A stretch of DNA of 64,000 bases from Opitutia bacterium (GTDB lineage Bacteria > Verrucomicrobiota > Verrucomicrobiia > Opitutales > Opitutaceae), in assembly GCA_947453695.1 (NCBI GenBank), contig CANGHW010000015.1, forward strand, positions 1 to 64,000, given 5' to 3'. The notes under the pieces were generated by a model. That model saw only the letters and a program-made list of their open reading frames with translations, was not told the DNA's origin and ran no database searches. Made by a program: the position numbers and the translations under genes. This document shows positions 27,180 to 36,892 of this stretch, piece by piece (the stretch's first letter is position 1; each line of letters begins with the position of its first letter).

Positions 27180-29546
27180 ATGAGCCTCCTCGACCGCAAA
27201 CTGCTTCGCGATCTCCGCGCGTTGAAGTCACAGGCGATTGCCGTCGCGCTCGTGATGGCGTGCGGGCTCGCGATGATGATCATGACGCGCTCGCTGATTC
27301 TTTCGCTCGAGACGACGCGCGACACTTACTATAGCGAAAACCGTTTCGCTCAGGTGTTTGCCCGGTTGAAACGCGCACCCAACGCCGTGCGGGAGCAACT
27401 CGCGGCCATCCCCGGGGTCGCCACGGTGCAAACGGGTATCGCGATCCAAGTCACGCTCGACGTGCCGGGTCTGCCGGAGCCTGCGGTTGGCTTGATCAAC
27501 TCGCTGCCGGAGCGGGGCGAGCCGGTGCTCAATCGCCCCTACGTGCGCGCCGGTCGTCTGCCGCTCGGGCGCACGACGCGTGGCGAGATGGCGGTGGGCG
27601 AAGCGTTTGCTGAGGCCCACGGGCTGAAGCCAGGCGACACGGTCTCCGCGATTCTCAACGGCACGAAGCAGACCTTTCACCTTTCGGGCATCATGCTCTC
27701 GCCGGAGTTCATTTTTGAAGCCCCGCCCGGCGCCGCGTTGCCCGACAACAAAACTTACGGCGTCTTTTGGATGCCCTATAAGGAACTTGCGACGGCGTTT
27801 CAGCTTTATGGTGCCTTTAACAACGTAGCGCTCACGCTGTCGCCTGACGCGGCCGAGGGTGAAGTGATCGCCGCTGTGAATAGGGTGCTCGCGCCCTATG
27901 GTGGACGCGGCGCCTACGGTCGCGCCAACCACCCGTCGCACCGACGGGTCGACGACGAGATTCGCGTGCTTCAGGGACTCTCCGTCGCGTTCCCGCTCGT
28001 GTTTCTGAGTGTCGCGGCGTTCATGACGAATTCCGTAATGAGCCGGCAGATTGCACTTCAGCGTGAACAAATCGCGATGCTCAAGGCCTGTGGTTTCAGC
28101 AACAGGCAAGTGGGCGCTCACTACTTCAAGTTCTCGCTCGCGATTGTGGTGCTCGGCGTCGGCGTCGGCGCAATCGGTGGCATCACACTCGGGCACCGGC
28201 TGGTTGAAATGTATCATCTATTTTTCCGGTTTCCTCAGCTCGACTTCGTGCTCGATGCCCGCGTGTTGTTTGCCGCAGCGGCGGTGAGCGCGCTCGCGGC
28301 GTTTGCAGGGGTGGCGGGTGCGGTGCGGCGGGCGGTGGCGTTGCCTCCGGCGGAGGCGATGCGGCCCGAGGCACCGGCGAGTTTTCGCCCAGCGTTTGTC
28401 GAGCGGATCGGTGGTGCGCGCTGGTTCAGTGCGTCGTTTCGCATGGCGCTGCGCAACATCGAGCGCCGGCCTATCCGCAGCGGACTGACGTGTCTCGCCC
28501 TCGCGCTGGCAACGGGAATTCTGATCGTGCCGAACTCGTTTCGTGACGGGATCGCCTACGTGATCGATTTTCAGTGGGACATCGTGCAGCGCCAGACGGT
28601 CACGCTCTCGCTCGTGGAACCGGGGCCAGCTCGCGCGATCGCGGATTTCCGTCACTTGCCCGGGGTGGAACTGGCGGAGCCGTTTCGCTACGTGCCGGTG
28701 GAGCTGCGCTCGGGGCCGATTTCACGCCGCCTCAGCATACAAGGTTTGCCGGCCCGCGGGACGTTGAGTCGCGTGATCGACGCGCGGCCACAGCAGCTCA
28801 CGCTACCCGCCCGCGGAGTCGTCATCTCCGCGAAGCTTGCCGACATTTTGCAGGTGCGACCGGGCGATGAAATTGTGGCCAAGGTCCTCGAGGGCCACGA
28901 GCGCGAGCTCTCGATTCCCGTAGTCGGGCTCGCCGAAGATTTCGCCGGTATGGCAGCCTACATGGAGATCACGGCACTGAACCGGCTGCTGCTGGAAGGC
29001 GACCGCATCAGCGGCGCCCACATCGTCGTGAGCGCCGGACGTTGGCAGGAATTTTTGCAGACGGTGAAGAATACGCCGCGCGCTGCGGGCTGTGTGATCA
29101 AGAATTCGATTCGTGACGGGTTTCGAAAAACTACGGGCGAGAGCATCGGGCTGCTGCAAAAGATGTATATGATGTTTGCGACGATCGTGGCATTCGGCAT
29201 CATCTATAACAGCGCGCGCATCTCGCTCTCGGAGCGCGCGCGCGAATTGGCGACCTTGCGCGTGCTCGGCTTCAGTCGCGGTGAAGTTGGCGCGGTGCTC
29301 GTGGGCGAGCTGGTGCTGCTCACACTGATCGCACTGCCCATCGGCCTCGTGATCGGTTCGCTGTTCGCAAAGGGTATTCTCACCGCGGTGAACACCGAGA
29401 CGGTGCGGCTGCCGCTCGTGCTGACGGCGTCGAACTATGCCTTCGCCGTGCTCGTCGTCGCGTGTGCCTCGGCACTGTCCGCGCTGTTCGCGGCGCGCAA
29501 ACTGGCCGAGATCGATCTTGTGAGTGCGCTAAAGGCCATCGACTGA
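27180..29546 (+). CDS. ABC transporter permease with two FtsX-like domains
   Basis: 788 aa from the ATG at 27180 ([24 protein letters not shown]); a GTG 21 bp upstream is also possible. An N-terminal membrane helix, a large periplasmic MacB-like region, a three-helix FtsX block near residues 270-400 ([46 protein letters not shown]), then a second half with the same order ending in [26 protein letters not shown] and three helices. This duplicated layout is typical of large ABC permeases that export lipoproteins, peptides or drugs. It is followed by the adaptor gene after 31 bp. Confidence 0.9.
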   Translation: MSLLDRKLLRDLRALKSQAIAVALVMACGLAMMIMTRSLILSLETTRDTYYSENRFAQVFARLKRAPNAVREQLAAIPGVATVQTGIAIQVTLDVPGLPEPAVGLINSLPERGEPVLNRPYVRAGRLPLGRTTRGEMAVGEAFAEAHGLKPGDTVSAILNGTKQTFHLSGIMLSPEFIFEAPPGAALPDNKTYGVFWMPYKELATAFQLYGAFNNVALTLSPDAAEGEVIAAVNRVLAPYGGRGAYGRANHPSHRRVDDEIRVLQGLSVAFPLVFLSVAAFMTNSVMSRQIALQREQIAMLKACGFSNRQVGAHYFKFSLAIVVLGVGVGAIGGITLGHRLVEMYHLFFRFPQLDFVLDARVLFAAAAVSALAAFAGVAGAVRRAVALPPAEAMRPEAPASFRPAFVERIGGARWFSASFRMALRNIERRPIRSGLTCLALALATGILIVPNSFRDGIAYVIDFQWDIVQRQTVTLSLVEPGPARAIADFRHLPGVELAEPFRYVPVELRSGPISRRLSIQGLPARGTLSRVIDARPQQLTLPARGVVISAKLADILQVRPGDEIVAKVLEGHERELSIPVVGLAEDFAGMAAYMEITALNRLLLEGDRISGAHIVVSAGRWQEFLQTVKNTPRAAGCVIKNSIRDGFRKTTGESIGLLQKMYMMFATIVAFGIIYNSARISLSERARELATLRVLGFSRGEVGAVLVGELVLLTLIALPIGLVIGSLFAKGILTAVNTETVRLPLVLTASNYAFAVLVVACASALSALFAARKLAEIDLVSALKAID

Positions 29547-29577
29547 GATTTCGCCCGCGCTCCATAAATTTTCCTCC

Positions 29578-30828
29578 ATGAAGAACGACGCTCCCCTGCC
29601 CTCTCCTGCCGCGAAGAAGAACGCTCCACCCGCGTGGCGTCGACGGCTGCCTTGGTTGGGCGGACTCGCGCTCGTGGCGTTGATCGTAGTGGGACTCTGG
29701 CCACGCCCGGTTCCGGTCGAGGCAGGCAAAGTCACCCGTGGGCCGCTCGTCGTGACCGTGGACGAGGAGGGCATGACACGCGTGAAGAACCGCTACCTCG
29801 TCTCCGCACCGGTGGGCGGACAATTGCGTCGCATCGATTGGAAGGCTGGAGCTGTCGTTGAGGCCGGCAAGACGGTGCTTGCGGTGATTGAGGGCGGTGG
29901 GGCCGATTTCCTCGATGCGCGCAGCCAAGCTCAGGCCGAGGCGCGCGTGCGGGCAGCGGAAGCGGCGCACGCGGCGGCGGCGGCGCAGGTTGAGCGGGCG
30001 CGGGCGGCGGCAAAAATGTTTGCCGGGGACTTCGAGCGGCTGAAGCAGTTGTTCGCACAAAAGGTTTTATCAGCACAGGAGTTCGATGCCGCGCAAATGC
30101 GCACCAGCACGGCCGCGCAGGACGAGCGAGCCACAGAATTTTCGCTGAAGGTGGCGGAGTTTGAGTGGCAACAGGCGCGCGCGTTGTTGAGTCGCGGGCA
30201 ACCGGGCGGCGGTAGCGAGCCGCTGGTTATTACCTCGCCGGTGACCGGGCGGATTTTGCGGGTTTTCCAAGAGAGTGCGCGCCTGGTGCCCGGCGGCTTT
30301 TCACTCATGGAGGTCGGTGATCCCACCGATCTCGAGGTGCGCATCGAGGTGCTGTCACGCGACGGCGTCGCGATCCAATCAGGCGCACGCGTGATGCTCG
30401 AGCAGTGGGGTGGCGCGGAGTCGCTCGCAGCGCGGGTGCGTCACGTCGAGCCGTCGGCCTTCACGAAGATCTCGGCCCTCGGTGTGGAGGAGCAGCGCGT
30501 CTACGTCGTGGCGGATTTCACCGATGCGTTGGAAAAACGAACGACACTCGGAGACAGCTATCGCGTCGAGGCGCGGGTCGTCGTCTGGGAGAGTGCTGCG
30601 GCGCTGCGCGCACCGGCCGGGGCGTTGTTTCAGCGCGGCGGTGTGTGGCAGGCGTTTGTGGTCGAAGGCGGTGCGGCGCGCTTACGCACGGTGAAAACGG
30701 GGCGCAGCAACGGAGTAGAAACCGAGGTCGTCGAGGGTCTCACCGAGGGCGCGCAGGTGGTAGTTTATCCCGGGGATAAAGTTTCCGATGGCACCCGCGT
30801 CACGCCGCTCGTCGTGAGCGGGCGCTGA
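29578..30828 (+). CDS. Periplasmic adaptor (HlyD/RND-type membrane fusion protein)
   Basis: 416 aa. A membrane anchor (PWLGGLALVALIVVGLW, residues ~24-41) is followed by a barrel/lipoyl part (VSAPVGGQLRRIDWKAGAVVEAGKTVLAV) and a long Ala-rich helical hairpin (~105-200). The second lipoyl half is VITSPVTGRILRVFQES, and beta-barrel and membrane-proximal domains follow to GLTEGAQVVVYPGDKVSDGTRV. It completes a tripartite-type exporter with the ATPase and permease just upstream. No outer-membrane factor is in the window. Confidence 0.9.
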   Translation: MKNDAPLPSPAAKKNAPPAWRRRLPWLGGLALVALIVVGLWPRPVPVEAGKVTRGPLVVTVDEEGMTRVKNRYLVSAPVGGQLRRIDWKAGAVVEAGKTVLAVIEGGGADFLDARSQAQAEARVRAAEAAHAAAAAQVERARAAAKMFAGDFERLKQLFAQKVLSAQEFDAAQMRTSTAAQDERATEFSLKVAEFEWQQARALLSRGQPGGGSEPLVITSPVTGRILRVFQESARLVPGGFSLMEVGDPTDLEVRIEVLSRDGVAIQSGARVMLEQWGGAESLAARVRHVEPSAFTKISALGVEEQRVYVVADFTDALEKRTTLGDSYRVEARVVVWESAAALRAPAGALFQRGGVWQAFVVEGGAARLRTVKTGRSNGVETEVVEGLTEGAQVVVYPGDKVSDGTRVTPLVVSGR

Positions 30829-30902
30829 TCGAGTGCGGCCCGTGCGAGCTTGTCGCACGTTTGACTTGGTTCGGTCGGGCAGGAAGCGTGCTCGCCCGTC
30901 CC

Positions 30903-32258
30903 ATGCCACGCCCGTCCGACACCATTGCCGCCCTCGCCACACCGCTTGGCACATCTGCCATCGCGGTCGTGCGTGCCAGTGGTCCCGATACGGCCGAGTT
31001 GGCGCGAGCGATTTTTGGCGCCACTCCCCCGCCCCGGGTCGCCACGCACGCCGACTACCGCGACCACACGGGGACACTCGTGGACGATGTGTTGGTGACG
31101 TTCTTTCAAGGACCGCGCTCCTATACCGGGGAGGATTCGCTGGAGGTGTCGTGCCACGGTAACCCGTTCATTGCTCAAAAAATTCTTGAGGATCTGTTTG
31201 CGCGAGGCTGCCGGCCGGCGGAGGCGGGAGAGTTTACGCAACGGGCTTTTCTGAACGGTCAGATGGACCTGAGCCAAGCCGAGGCGGTAATGGACCTGAT
31301 CCATGCGCGCAGTGAAAGAGCATTGTCTGCTGCCAATCAACAGCTTAGAGGCAGTTTGGGGCGTCAAATGCAGGCGCTTATAGACCGTTTATTGCAAGTC
31401 CTGGCCAGGATAGAGGCGTATATCGACTTCCCGGACGAGGATCTGCCGCCCGAAGACCGGGCCATAGTCGCCCGCGAGCTGTCGATGCTGGGTCGCGAGA
31501 CGGAGCGCTTACTCGCGACCAGCCACTACGGCGAGTTACTACGCGATGGCATCAAGACCGTGATCGTGGGCGCCCCGAATGTCGGTAAAAGCAGCTTGTT
31601 GAACCGCCTAGTCGGCCGAGAGCGCGCCCTCGTGAGTCCGGAGCCGGGCACGACGCGCGACTTCATCGAGGAGCGGATTATCGTCGGCCCGCATTGTCTC
31701 CGTATCATCGACACCGCCGGACTCAACCCCTCCCCTGCCCCCCTGGAAAAGCTCGGCATGGACAAAACCCTCGAGCGCGCAGCCGAGGCCGATCTGTTCT
31801 TACTGGTGTTTGATGCAACGTTACCTCGGCCCGCACTGGCGCCAGAAGTTGCCGCACGAAGCACCCCTGGCAATACGATTATCGTATTGAACAAGAGTGA
31901 CTTAACTAGTAATAAAACCCATTACATAGCCCACGACGGGCAGACTACCATCGCTGTTTCTGCTTTAACCGGAGCCGGGCTCGATGAGCTTTCCATCGCG
32001 ATTGCTCGCTTGGCTGACTCATTTCAAATCGAGGCGGGTAACGACGACATCGCGATCAATTCCCGTCATGCGCACGCTCTCGGGCAGGCACGACAGTGCT
32101 TGGCGGAGGCGCAAGCCAAGGTCACGGCGAACGGTCCCGTGGAGTTACTGGCCAGCGATCTGCGAGGCGTGCTGACGGCCTACGGCGAAATCTCAGGTAA
32201 GGTGGACAACGAGCGCATGCTCGATGCGCTGTTCGCCACGTTCTGCATCGGAAAATAG
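30903..32258 (+). CDS. mnmE: tRNA uridine-5-carboxymethylaminomethyl synthesis GTPase MnmE
   Basis: 451 aa from the ATG at 30903 (MPRPSDTIAALATPLGTSAIAVVR). With MnmG it forms the cmnm5U34 wobble modification. The N-terminal folate-binding domain includes YTGEDSLEVSCHGNPFIAQKIL. The inserted G domain has GAPNVGKSSLLNRLVG (G1), DTAGLN (G3) and NKSD (G4). The protein ends in the essential CIGK motif. It stands 57 bp before mnmG. Parts between ~31.3 and 32.0 kb are visibly less GC-rich than neighbours, for example AATACGATTATCGTATT, a perfect inverted repeat at 31872-31888. Confidence 0.97.
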   Translation: MPRPSDTIAALATPLGTSAIAVVRASGPDTAELARAIFGATPPPRVATHADYRDHTGTLVDDVLVTFFQGPRSYTGEDSLEVSCHGNPFIAQKILEDLFARGCRPAEAGEFTQRAFLNGQMDLSQAEAVMDLIHARSERALSAANQQLRGSLGRQMQALIDRLLQVLARIEAYIDFPDEDLPPEDRAIVARELSMLGRETERLLATSHYGELLRDGIKTVIVGAPNVGKSSLLNRLVGRERALVSPEPGTTRDFIEERIIVGPHCLRIIDTAGLNPSPAPLEKLGMDKTLERAAEADLFLLVFDATLPRPALAPEVAARSTPGNTIIVLNKSDLTSNKTHYIAHDGQTTIAVSALTGAGLDELSIAIARLADSFQIEAGNDDIAINSRHAHALGQARQCLAEAQAKVTANGPVELLASDLRGVLTAYGEISGKVDNERMLDALFATFCIGK

Positions 32259-32315
32259 CGCCCTTGCCCTGCTTTGGCCTACCTCGCAACGTCGGCCGCC
32301 ATTTCAACCACACCG

Positions 32316-34199
32316 ATGTTTCACGAAGGGACAATCTACGATGTTATCGTCTGCGGAGCTGGCCATGCCGGAGTAGAGGCCGCCTTGGCCGCCGCGCGTA
32401 TGGGAGCCCCTACCCTGCTTCTCACGGGCAACATTGATACAATTGCCCAGATGAGCTGTAATCCGGCGATCGGCGGCCTGGCCAAGGGCCAAATGGTCCG
32501 CGAGATCGATGCCCTCGGCGGCGAGATGGCGATCAACACCGATGTCACCGGCATCCAATTTCGCCTCCTTAACGAGTCAAAAGGCCCAGCCGTCCAATCG
32601 CCTCGCGCCCAATGCGACAAGAAGGCCTATCAGTTTCGCCTCAAGCACACCCTGGAGCTCCAGCCGAATCTCGAGATCTTTCAGGCCACCGTCACCGGCC
32701 TGATCTTCGAAAACGGCAAAGTCGTCGGCTGTCGCACCAACCTCGACATCGAGTTTCGCGCACGGGCGGTTGTCGTTACGACCGGCACCTTCCTGCGCGG
32801 CTTGATGCACATCGGCCAAAACAAGAACGAAGGCGGACGCTTGGGCGACTTCAGTGCCAAGACCCTCTCGGCTAGCTTCGTCGAAGCCGGTATCGAGCTC
32901 CGCCGCCTCAAAACCGGCACGCCACCGCGCTTGCTGGGCCGCAGCCTCGATTTCAGCAAGATGGAGGAGCAAAAGGGCGATCCCTCGCCTACCTTCTTTG
33001 CGTTCCACGACACCCGCGATCCCCAGGATTTGTTCCACGTGGAACACACCGGCGAGCGCCGCCTCGGCTGGGCGCCCGGTTGTGAACAAGTTTCGTGTTG
33101 GATGACCTACACGACCGCCGAGACCGCGCAGCTCGTCCGCGACAACCTCCACAAATCCGCCATGTATAGCGGTGAGATAGAAGGCGTCGGGCCAAGGTAT
33201 TGCCCAAGTATTGAGGACAAATTTGTGCGCTTCGCAGATAAGCCACGGCACCTGCTTTTCCTCGAACCAGAGGGCAGGGCGACCAACGAATTTTATGTGA
33301 ACGGCTTGTCAACAAGTCTGCCGTTCGACGTCCAGCTCCGCATGGTGCGCAGTATTCCCGGCCTCGAAAAGGCCCATCTCCTCCGGCCAGCCTACGCCGT
33401 GGAATACGACTTCGCGCCGCCCACTCAGCTCTTTGCGTCGCTTGAATCCAAGAAGGTCGAAAATCTCTTCTTCGCCGGCCAAATCAACGGCACCTCCGGC
33501 TACGAAGAAGCTGCCTCCCAGGGCCTTATCGCCGGCGTGAACGCCGTGAACAAGGTGAGGGGAGGGGAGCCACTGATTTTGCAGCGCCACGAAGGCTATA
33601 TCGGCGTCCTGATCGACGACCTCGTAACCAAAGGCACCAATGAGCCCTATCGCATGTTTACGAGTCGCGCCGAGCATCGCCTGCTTTTCAATCACGGCAG
33701 CGCCGAACTCCGCCTACTTCATCACGCCAAAGCCCACGGACTTCTTTCCGCCTCCCGCATTCGTGCCGTCGAGGCCAAGCAGGTCGCCGTCACCCGTTGG
33801 GTGGAGTTCCTTGAGAAACAGCGCACGCACGGCGGGACGTGGGCTGAGGCTATCCGCCGAAATTACACCACCGCGCACACGTTGCCGGACGAGTTTGCGA
33901 AAACACCCGCCGCCCTCCGCGATGAAGTGCTCTACCGCGTGAGTTACCGCGGCTATCTCGAACGCGAACATCGCCACGTCGAGAAACTCTCCCACATCGA
34001 CAAGATCCGCCTTCCCGCCGACTTCGACTATAAATCCCTCCGCGGCCTGCGGCGTGAAAGCGCACTAAAACTCGCCGAGGCAAAGCCTCTGACACTTGGT
34101 CAGGCGAGCCGAATTAGTGGCGTAAATCCTTCTGATATAAGTATTTTGATGATTTTTATGGAAGCGGGCAGGGGAAGGGAGCCGTCGGTTTCACCCTGA
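32316..34199 (+). CDS. mnmG: tRNA uridine-5-carboxymethylaminomethyl synthesis enzyme MnmG (GidA)
   Basis: 627 aa from the ATG at 32316 ([19 protein letters not shown]), chosen over an upstream TTG because the FAD motif should lie near the N-terminus. The FAD-binding [19 protein letters not shown], the [24 protein letters not shown] block, the [12 protein letters not shown] stretch and the C-terminal [21 protein letters not shown] are all diagnostic. It is the partner of MnmE, encoded just upstream. The codons for LFHVEHTG (33031 on) form a perfect parS-like palindrome. MnmG length and domains are complete. Confidence 0.97.
   Translation: MFHEGTIYDVIVCGAGHAGVEAALAAARMGAPTLLLTGNIDTIAQMSCNPAIGGLAKGQMVREIDALGGEMAINTDVTGIQFRLLNESKGPAVQSPRAQCDKKAYQFRLKHTLELQPNLEIFQATVTGLIFENGKVVGCRTNLDIEFRARAVVVTTGTFLRGLMHIGQNKNEGGRLGDFSAKTLSASFVEAGIELRRLKTGTPPRLLGRSLDFSKMEEQKGDPSPTFFAFHDTRDPQDLFHVEHTGERRLGWAPGCEQVSCWMTYTTAETAQLVRDNLHKSAMYSGEIEGVGPRYCPSIEDKFVRFADKPRHLLFLEPEGRATNEFYVNGLSTSLPFDVQLRMVRSIPGLEKAHLLRPAYAVEYDFAPPTQLFASLESKKVENLFFAGQINGTSGYEEAASQGLIAGVNAVNKVRGGEPLILQRHEGYIGVLIDDLVTKGTNEPYRMFTSRAEHRLLFNHGSAELRLLHHAKAHGLLSASRIRAVEAKQVAVTRWVEFLEKQRTHGGTWAEAIRRNYTTAHTLPDEFAKTPAALRDEVLYRVSYRGYLEREHRHVEKLSHIDKIRLPADFDYKSLRGLRRESALKLAEAKPLTLGQASRISGVNPSDISILMIFMEAGRGREPSVSP
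33031..33046. promoter_or_regulatory. parS-like ParB-binding site inside mnmG
   Basis: TGTTCCACGTGGAACA is a perfect 16-bp palindrome. It fits the conserved chromosomal parS consensus TGTTNCACGTGNAACA. It is the only full match I found in the window. Location in mnmG fits the origin-proximal mnmE-mnmG-rsmG-parAB order of many bacteria, although parAB is not in this window. Confidence 0.75.
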
Positions 34200-34252
34200 T
34201 TACACATCTCTCCGCAATCGCTTCATCCTATCACCTTCGTCCCCCCCTCGCC

Positions 34253-34879
34253 TTGGACAATCCCGACCGCACCGCCCAATTTCTCGCCATGATGGAAGAG
34301 CGCCGCCGCGATCTGCGCACGCGCTTTACCCAGATCCTCCCAACCGGGAAACCCTTCGTCTGGGAAATTGGCTGCGGCCACGGACACTTCCTTACAGCCT
34401 ACGCGCAAGCCCACCCAGACGAGACCTGCATTGGCGTGGACCTCGTCAGCGAGCGGATTGAGCGGGCCAACAAGAAGCGCGATCGCGCCAAACTCGCTAA
34501 TCTTCACTTCCTCCACGCCGAAGCGCGCTTATTTCTAGAGATGCTCCCCACTGAGGCCCGTTTCTCCCGCCTGTTTATCCTTTTCCCGGATCCGTGGCCG
34601 AAGCTTCGCCACCACAAGCACCGCATCATGCAGCCGGACTTCCTCTCCGACGCCGCCAAGCGGGCAGGGGAGGGGGGTCGCCTCTATTTCCGCACCGATT
34701 TCACGCCCTATTTCGACGACACCCGCCTCGTTTTCATCGAACACCCCGTTTGGTCACTCGACGCCACCGCCGGAGAGACGTGGCCGTTTGAGCAGGAAAC
34801 GGTGTTTCAGAGCCGCGCCGAAAGCTATCACTCGCTGATCGCGGCCGTTCGCACGGACAAAAAAGCAGCAGCGACCTGA
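34253..34879 (+). CDS. trmB: tRNA (guanine-N7)-methyltransferase TrmB
   Basis: 208 aa from a TTG at 34253; an ATG at 34289 is the alternative and would lose 12 residues. It methylates G46 of the tRNA variable loop. The SAM site is VWEIGCGHGHFLTAYA, followed by CIGVDLVSERIERANKK. The TrmB hallmark FILFPDPWPKLRHHKHRI is intact and the catalytic/tRNA region LYFRTDFTPYFDDT follows. It lies 53 bp after mnmG on the same strand and ahead of the ATP synthase operon, possibly in one tRNA-modification transcript with mnmEG. Confidence 0.94.
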   Translation: MDNPDRTAQFLAMMEERRRDLRTRFTQILPTGKPFVWEIGCGHGHFLTAYAQAHPDETCIGVDLVSERIERANKKRDRAKLANLHFLHAEARLFLEMLPTEARFSRLFILFPDPWPKLRHHKHRIMQPDFLSDAAKRAGEGGRLYFRTDFTPYFDDTRLVFIEHPVWSLDATAGETWPFEQETVFQSRAESYHSLIAAVRTDKKAAAT

Positions 34880-35048
34880 CTCAAAAATCCCGCTTTATCC
34901 GCTCTCGCCATAAGTTTACCGCCGGAAAATCCCGGCGCGGCTAATTTGTCTCCGCCGCCTTCGGGACGCGCGATTTCAGAGGTTGACGGAGGGTAGGGCG
35001 GTCGGCTTGCTCTTCCGCTTTCTCTCCGGCTTCACCCGTTTACGCAGC

Positions 35049-35939
35049 ATGTCACGAGGCACATCCATCGCCACTTTTATCGCATCCCTCGCTTTCGCCA
35101 CTATCGCGCAAGCCGAAGGTGTTGCGCCCAGCGCGGCCAAACTCGTCGACTTCGGCGGCGGTTGGGCGATTACCAACAGCATGCTCACCGGCTGGGTGAT
35201 TTCAGGCCTGCTCGTCACGCTCATCCTCGCACTTGTCGGTCAGCCCAAAATCCTCCCCGGCAAAGGCCAAGCTGTCGTCGAGTCCCTCATAGAAGCTCTT
35301 CGCGACCTCTTTGAGCCCATCGTCGGCAAAAAAGCCTTCCCGCTAGCCTTTCCGGTTCTCGTTACATTCTTCGTCTTCATCCTCTTTCATAACTGGATGG
35401 GCCTGATCCCGGGCGTTGGCACCATGGGCTGGGGACACGATGTCGATGGTCACTTCCATATCACCCGGCCGCTGATTCGTCCGCACAACTCCGACTTCAA
35501 CGGAACGATCGCACTCGCGCTCATTTCCTTCGGAGCTTGGGCCATCATCGTCTTCAAGATCGCCGGGACCAAACTCATCCTCTGGGACCTCTTCGGCAAC
35601 AAAGCCGACAAGAAGGAAACTCCCGGCTGGCTGTATCCGATTCTCGCGCTCGTCTTCTTCATTGTCGGATTTATCGAAGTCTTCTCGATCGTCATCCGCC
35701 CCTTCACCCTTTCGGTCCGTCTTTTTGGTAATGTCTTCGGCGGCGAAAACCTCCTCCACGGCACGAGCTTCTTCTTCGTGTTCTATTTTATGGAGCTCCT
35801 CGTCGGCCTCATTCAGGCCCTCGTCTTCACGCTCCTGACCTCCGTTTACATCGGCCTACTCTGCAACCACGGCGATGATCACGACCACGATCACTCGCAC
35901 GATGACAAACACGGCGGCGCCGCCGAGGCCCATCACTAA
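35049..35939 (+). CDS. atpB: ATP synthase Fo subunit a
   Basis: 296 aa from the ATG at 35049 (MSRGTSIATFIASLAFATIAQAEG); the ORF-track start 22 codons earlier adds no hydrophobic or conserved sequence. It forms the proton half-channels against the c ring. The essential Arg is in TLSVRLFGNVFGGE and the conserved C-terminal GLIQALVFTLLTSVYIGL helix is present. The N-terminus resembles a cleavable or membrane-inserting signal. After the last helix a tail of ~25 residues is very rich in His and Asp (NHGDDHDHDHSHDDKHGG), unusual for this subunit. First gene of atpBEFHAGDC; no atpI is seen. Confidence 0.96.
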   Translation: MSRGTSIATFIASLAFATIAQAEGVAPSAAKLVDFGGGWAITNSMLTGWVISGLLVTLILALVGQPKILPGKGQAVVESLIEALRDLFEPIVGKKAFPLAFPVLVTFFVFILFHNWMGLIPGVGTMGWGHDVDGHFHITRPLIRPHNSDFNGTIALALISFGAWAIIVFKIAGTKLILWDLFGNKADKKETPGWLYPILALVFFIVGFIEVFSIVIRPFTLSVRLFGNVFGGENLLHGTSFFFVFYFMELLVGLIQALVFTLLTSVYIGLLCNHGDDHDHDHSHDDKHGGAAEAHH

Positions 35940-35947
35940 GAAACCCT

Positions 35948-35960
35948 CTCCCGTCGGGAG
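35948..35960. repeat. Short hairpin in the atpB-atpE gap
   Basis: CTCCCG-T-CGGGAG, followed by GCGTGCCCTACGTGCGCACG. The sequence in reverse (GTAGGGCACGCTCCCG) resembles the GTAGGG-type REP element ends seen elsewhere in the window. It could tune expression between the a and c subunits. Confidence 0.4.
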
Positions 35961-36011
35961 CGTGCCCTACGTGCGCACGACGGAAATCCAACAACCACGA
36001 TAAATACCACC

Positions 36012-36221
36012 ATGATCAACCTCATCGCTGAAATCCAAGGCAACATCGCCAGCGCATTCGGCCTCCTCGGCGCCGCCATTGGCGTCGGTCTCATCGGCCA
36101 AAAAGCCGCCGAAGCCGTCGGTCGTAATCCCGCCGCTTCCGGCAAGGTCCTCGTCCAAGCCATCATCGGCATGGCGCTCGCCGAAGGTCTCGGCATCCTC
36201 GCGCTCTTCCTCGCCAAGTAA
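36012..36221 (+). CDS. atpE: ATP synthase Fo subunit c
   Basis: 69 aa, two-helix hairpin proteolipid. The ion-carrying residue is Glu58 in [16 protein letters not shown]. The polar loop is GRNPAAS. The residue after Glu58 is Gly rather than Ser/Thr, and the first helix has Val where sodium-type c subunits have Gln. Both features point to proton coupling. There is no leader extension. It lies between atpB and atpF with short gaps (72 and 68 bp) and no Shine-Dalgarno sequence before the ATG. Confidence 0.97.
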   Translation: MINLIAEIQGNIASAFGLLGAAIGVGLIGQKAAEAVGRNPAASGKVLVQAIIGMALAEGLGILALFLAK

Positions 36222-36289
36222 TTTGTCCGTTTTCTGAACCGGCGGCGCGGCTCAACCCGCGTCGCCATTCCCTTTCCCGCCTCCCCGTC

Positions 36290-36847
36290 ATGACGCTGCC
36301 TCTCTTCCTCGCCGCCGCCGCTGAAGCTCACGCCCACGCCGCCGAGTCCGGCCTTGCCGAGAAATTCGGTCTCGAGTGGAAATACATCGCCATCCAGGCG
36401 TTCAGTTTCCTCGTCGTCTTGGTCGTCCTCTACAAGTTCGGCATCAAGCCGACCATCGCGACCATGGAAGAGCGCAACGCGAAGATCGCGTCCGGTCTCC
36501 AACACGCCGAAGAGATGCAGGCCAAGCTCGCCGCCGCCCAGCAAGAGAGCGCCGCGATCGTCAAGAAGTCCCAGGCTGAAGCCACCCGCATCATCGAAGA
36601 TGCCCGCAAGTCCGCCAAGGATTTCGCCGACAAACAACAAGCCGAGGCCACCGCCCGCGCCGCCGAGACGATCACCAAGGCCCAGCAGGCCATCGAGCTT
36701 GAGCACAAAAAGATGCTCGCCGACGCCCGCACCGAGATCGCCCGCCTTGTCGTCACCACGACCGAACGCGTCCTCGCCAAGAAGCTCACCGACGCCGATC
36801 GTTCCGCCTACAACGACGCCGCGTCCCGCGAGCTGACCAACGTCTAA
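36290..36847 (+). CDS. atpF: ATP synthase Fo subunit b
   Basis: 185 aa, peripheral stalk. An unusual N-terminal stretch ([28 protein letters not shown]) precedes the single membrane helix ([19 protein letters not shown]). Then come [18 protein letters not shown] and a long charged coiled coil (residues ~65-165) ending in [19 protein letters not shown]. Length is slightly above the usual ~160. Fourth position in the operon fits the standard order a-c-b-delta. Only one b-type gene is present. Confidence 0.95.
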   Translation: MTLPLFLAAAAEAHAHAAESGLAEKFGLEWKYIAIQAFSFLVVLVVLYKFGIKPTIATMEERNAKIASGLQHAEEMQAKLAAAQQESAAIVKKSQAEATRIIEDARKSAKDFADKQQAEATARAAETITKAQQAIELEHKKMLADARTEIARLVVTTTERVLAKKLTDADRSAYNDAASRELTNV

Positions 36848-36892
36848 TCTTACTTCGACTCTGAGCGCTTAGCTCTCAGCTCTGCAACCGCC

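Noticed and set aside
32317-32332. ATGTTTCACGAAGGGA at the mnmG start as a second parS
   Set aside because: Only the left half matches the parS consensus; the right half is unrelated.
34880-35048. Origin of replication between trmB and atpB
   Set aside because: No cluster of TTATNCACA DnaA boxes and no AT-rich unwinding region; only a weak CGCCGG/CCGGCG hairpin at 34920-34937.
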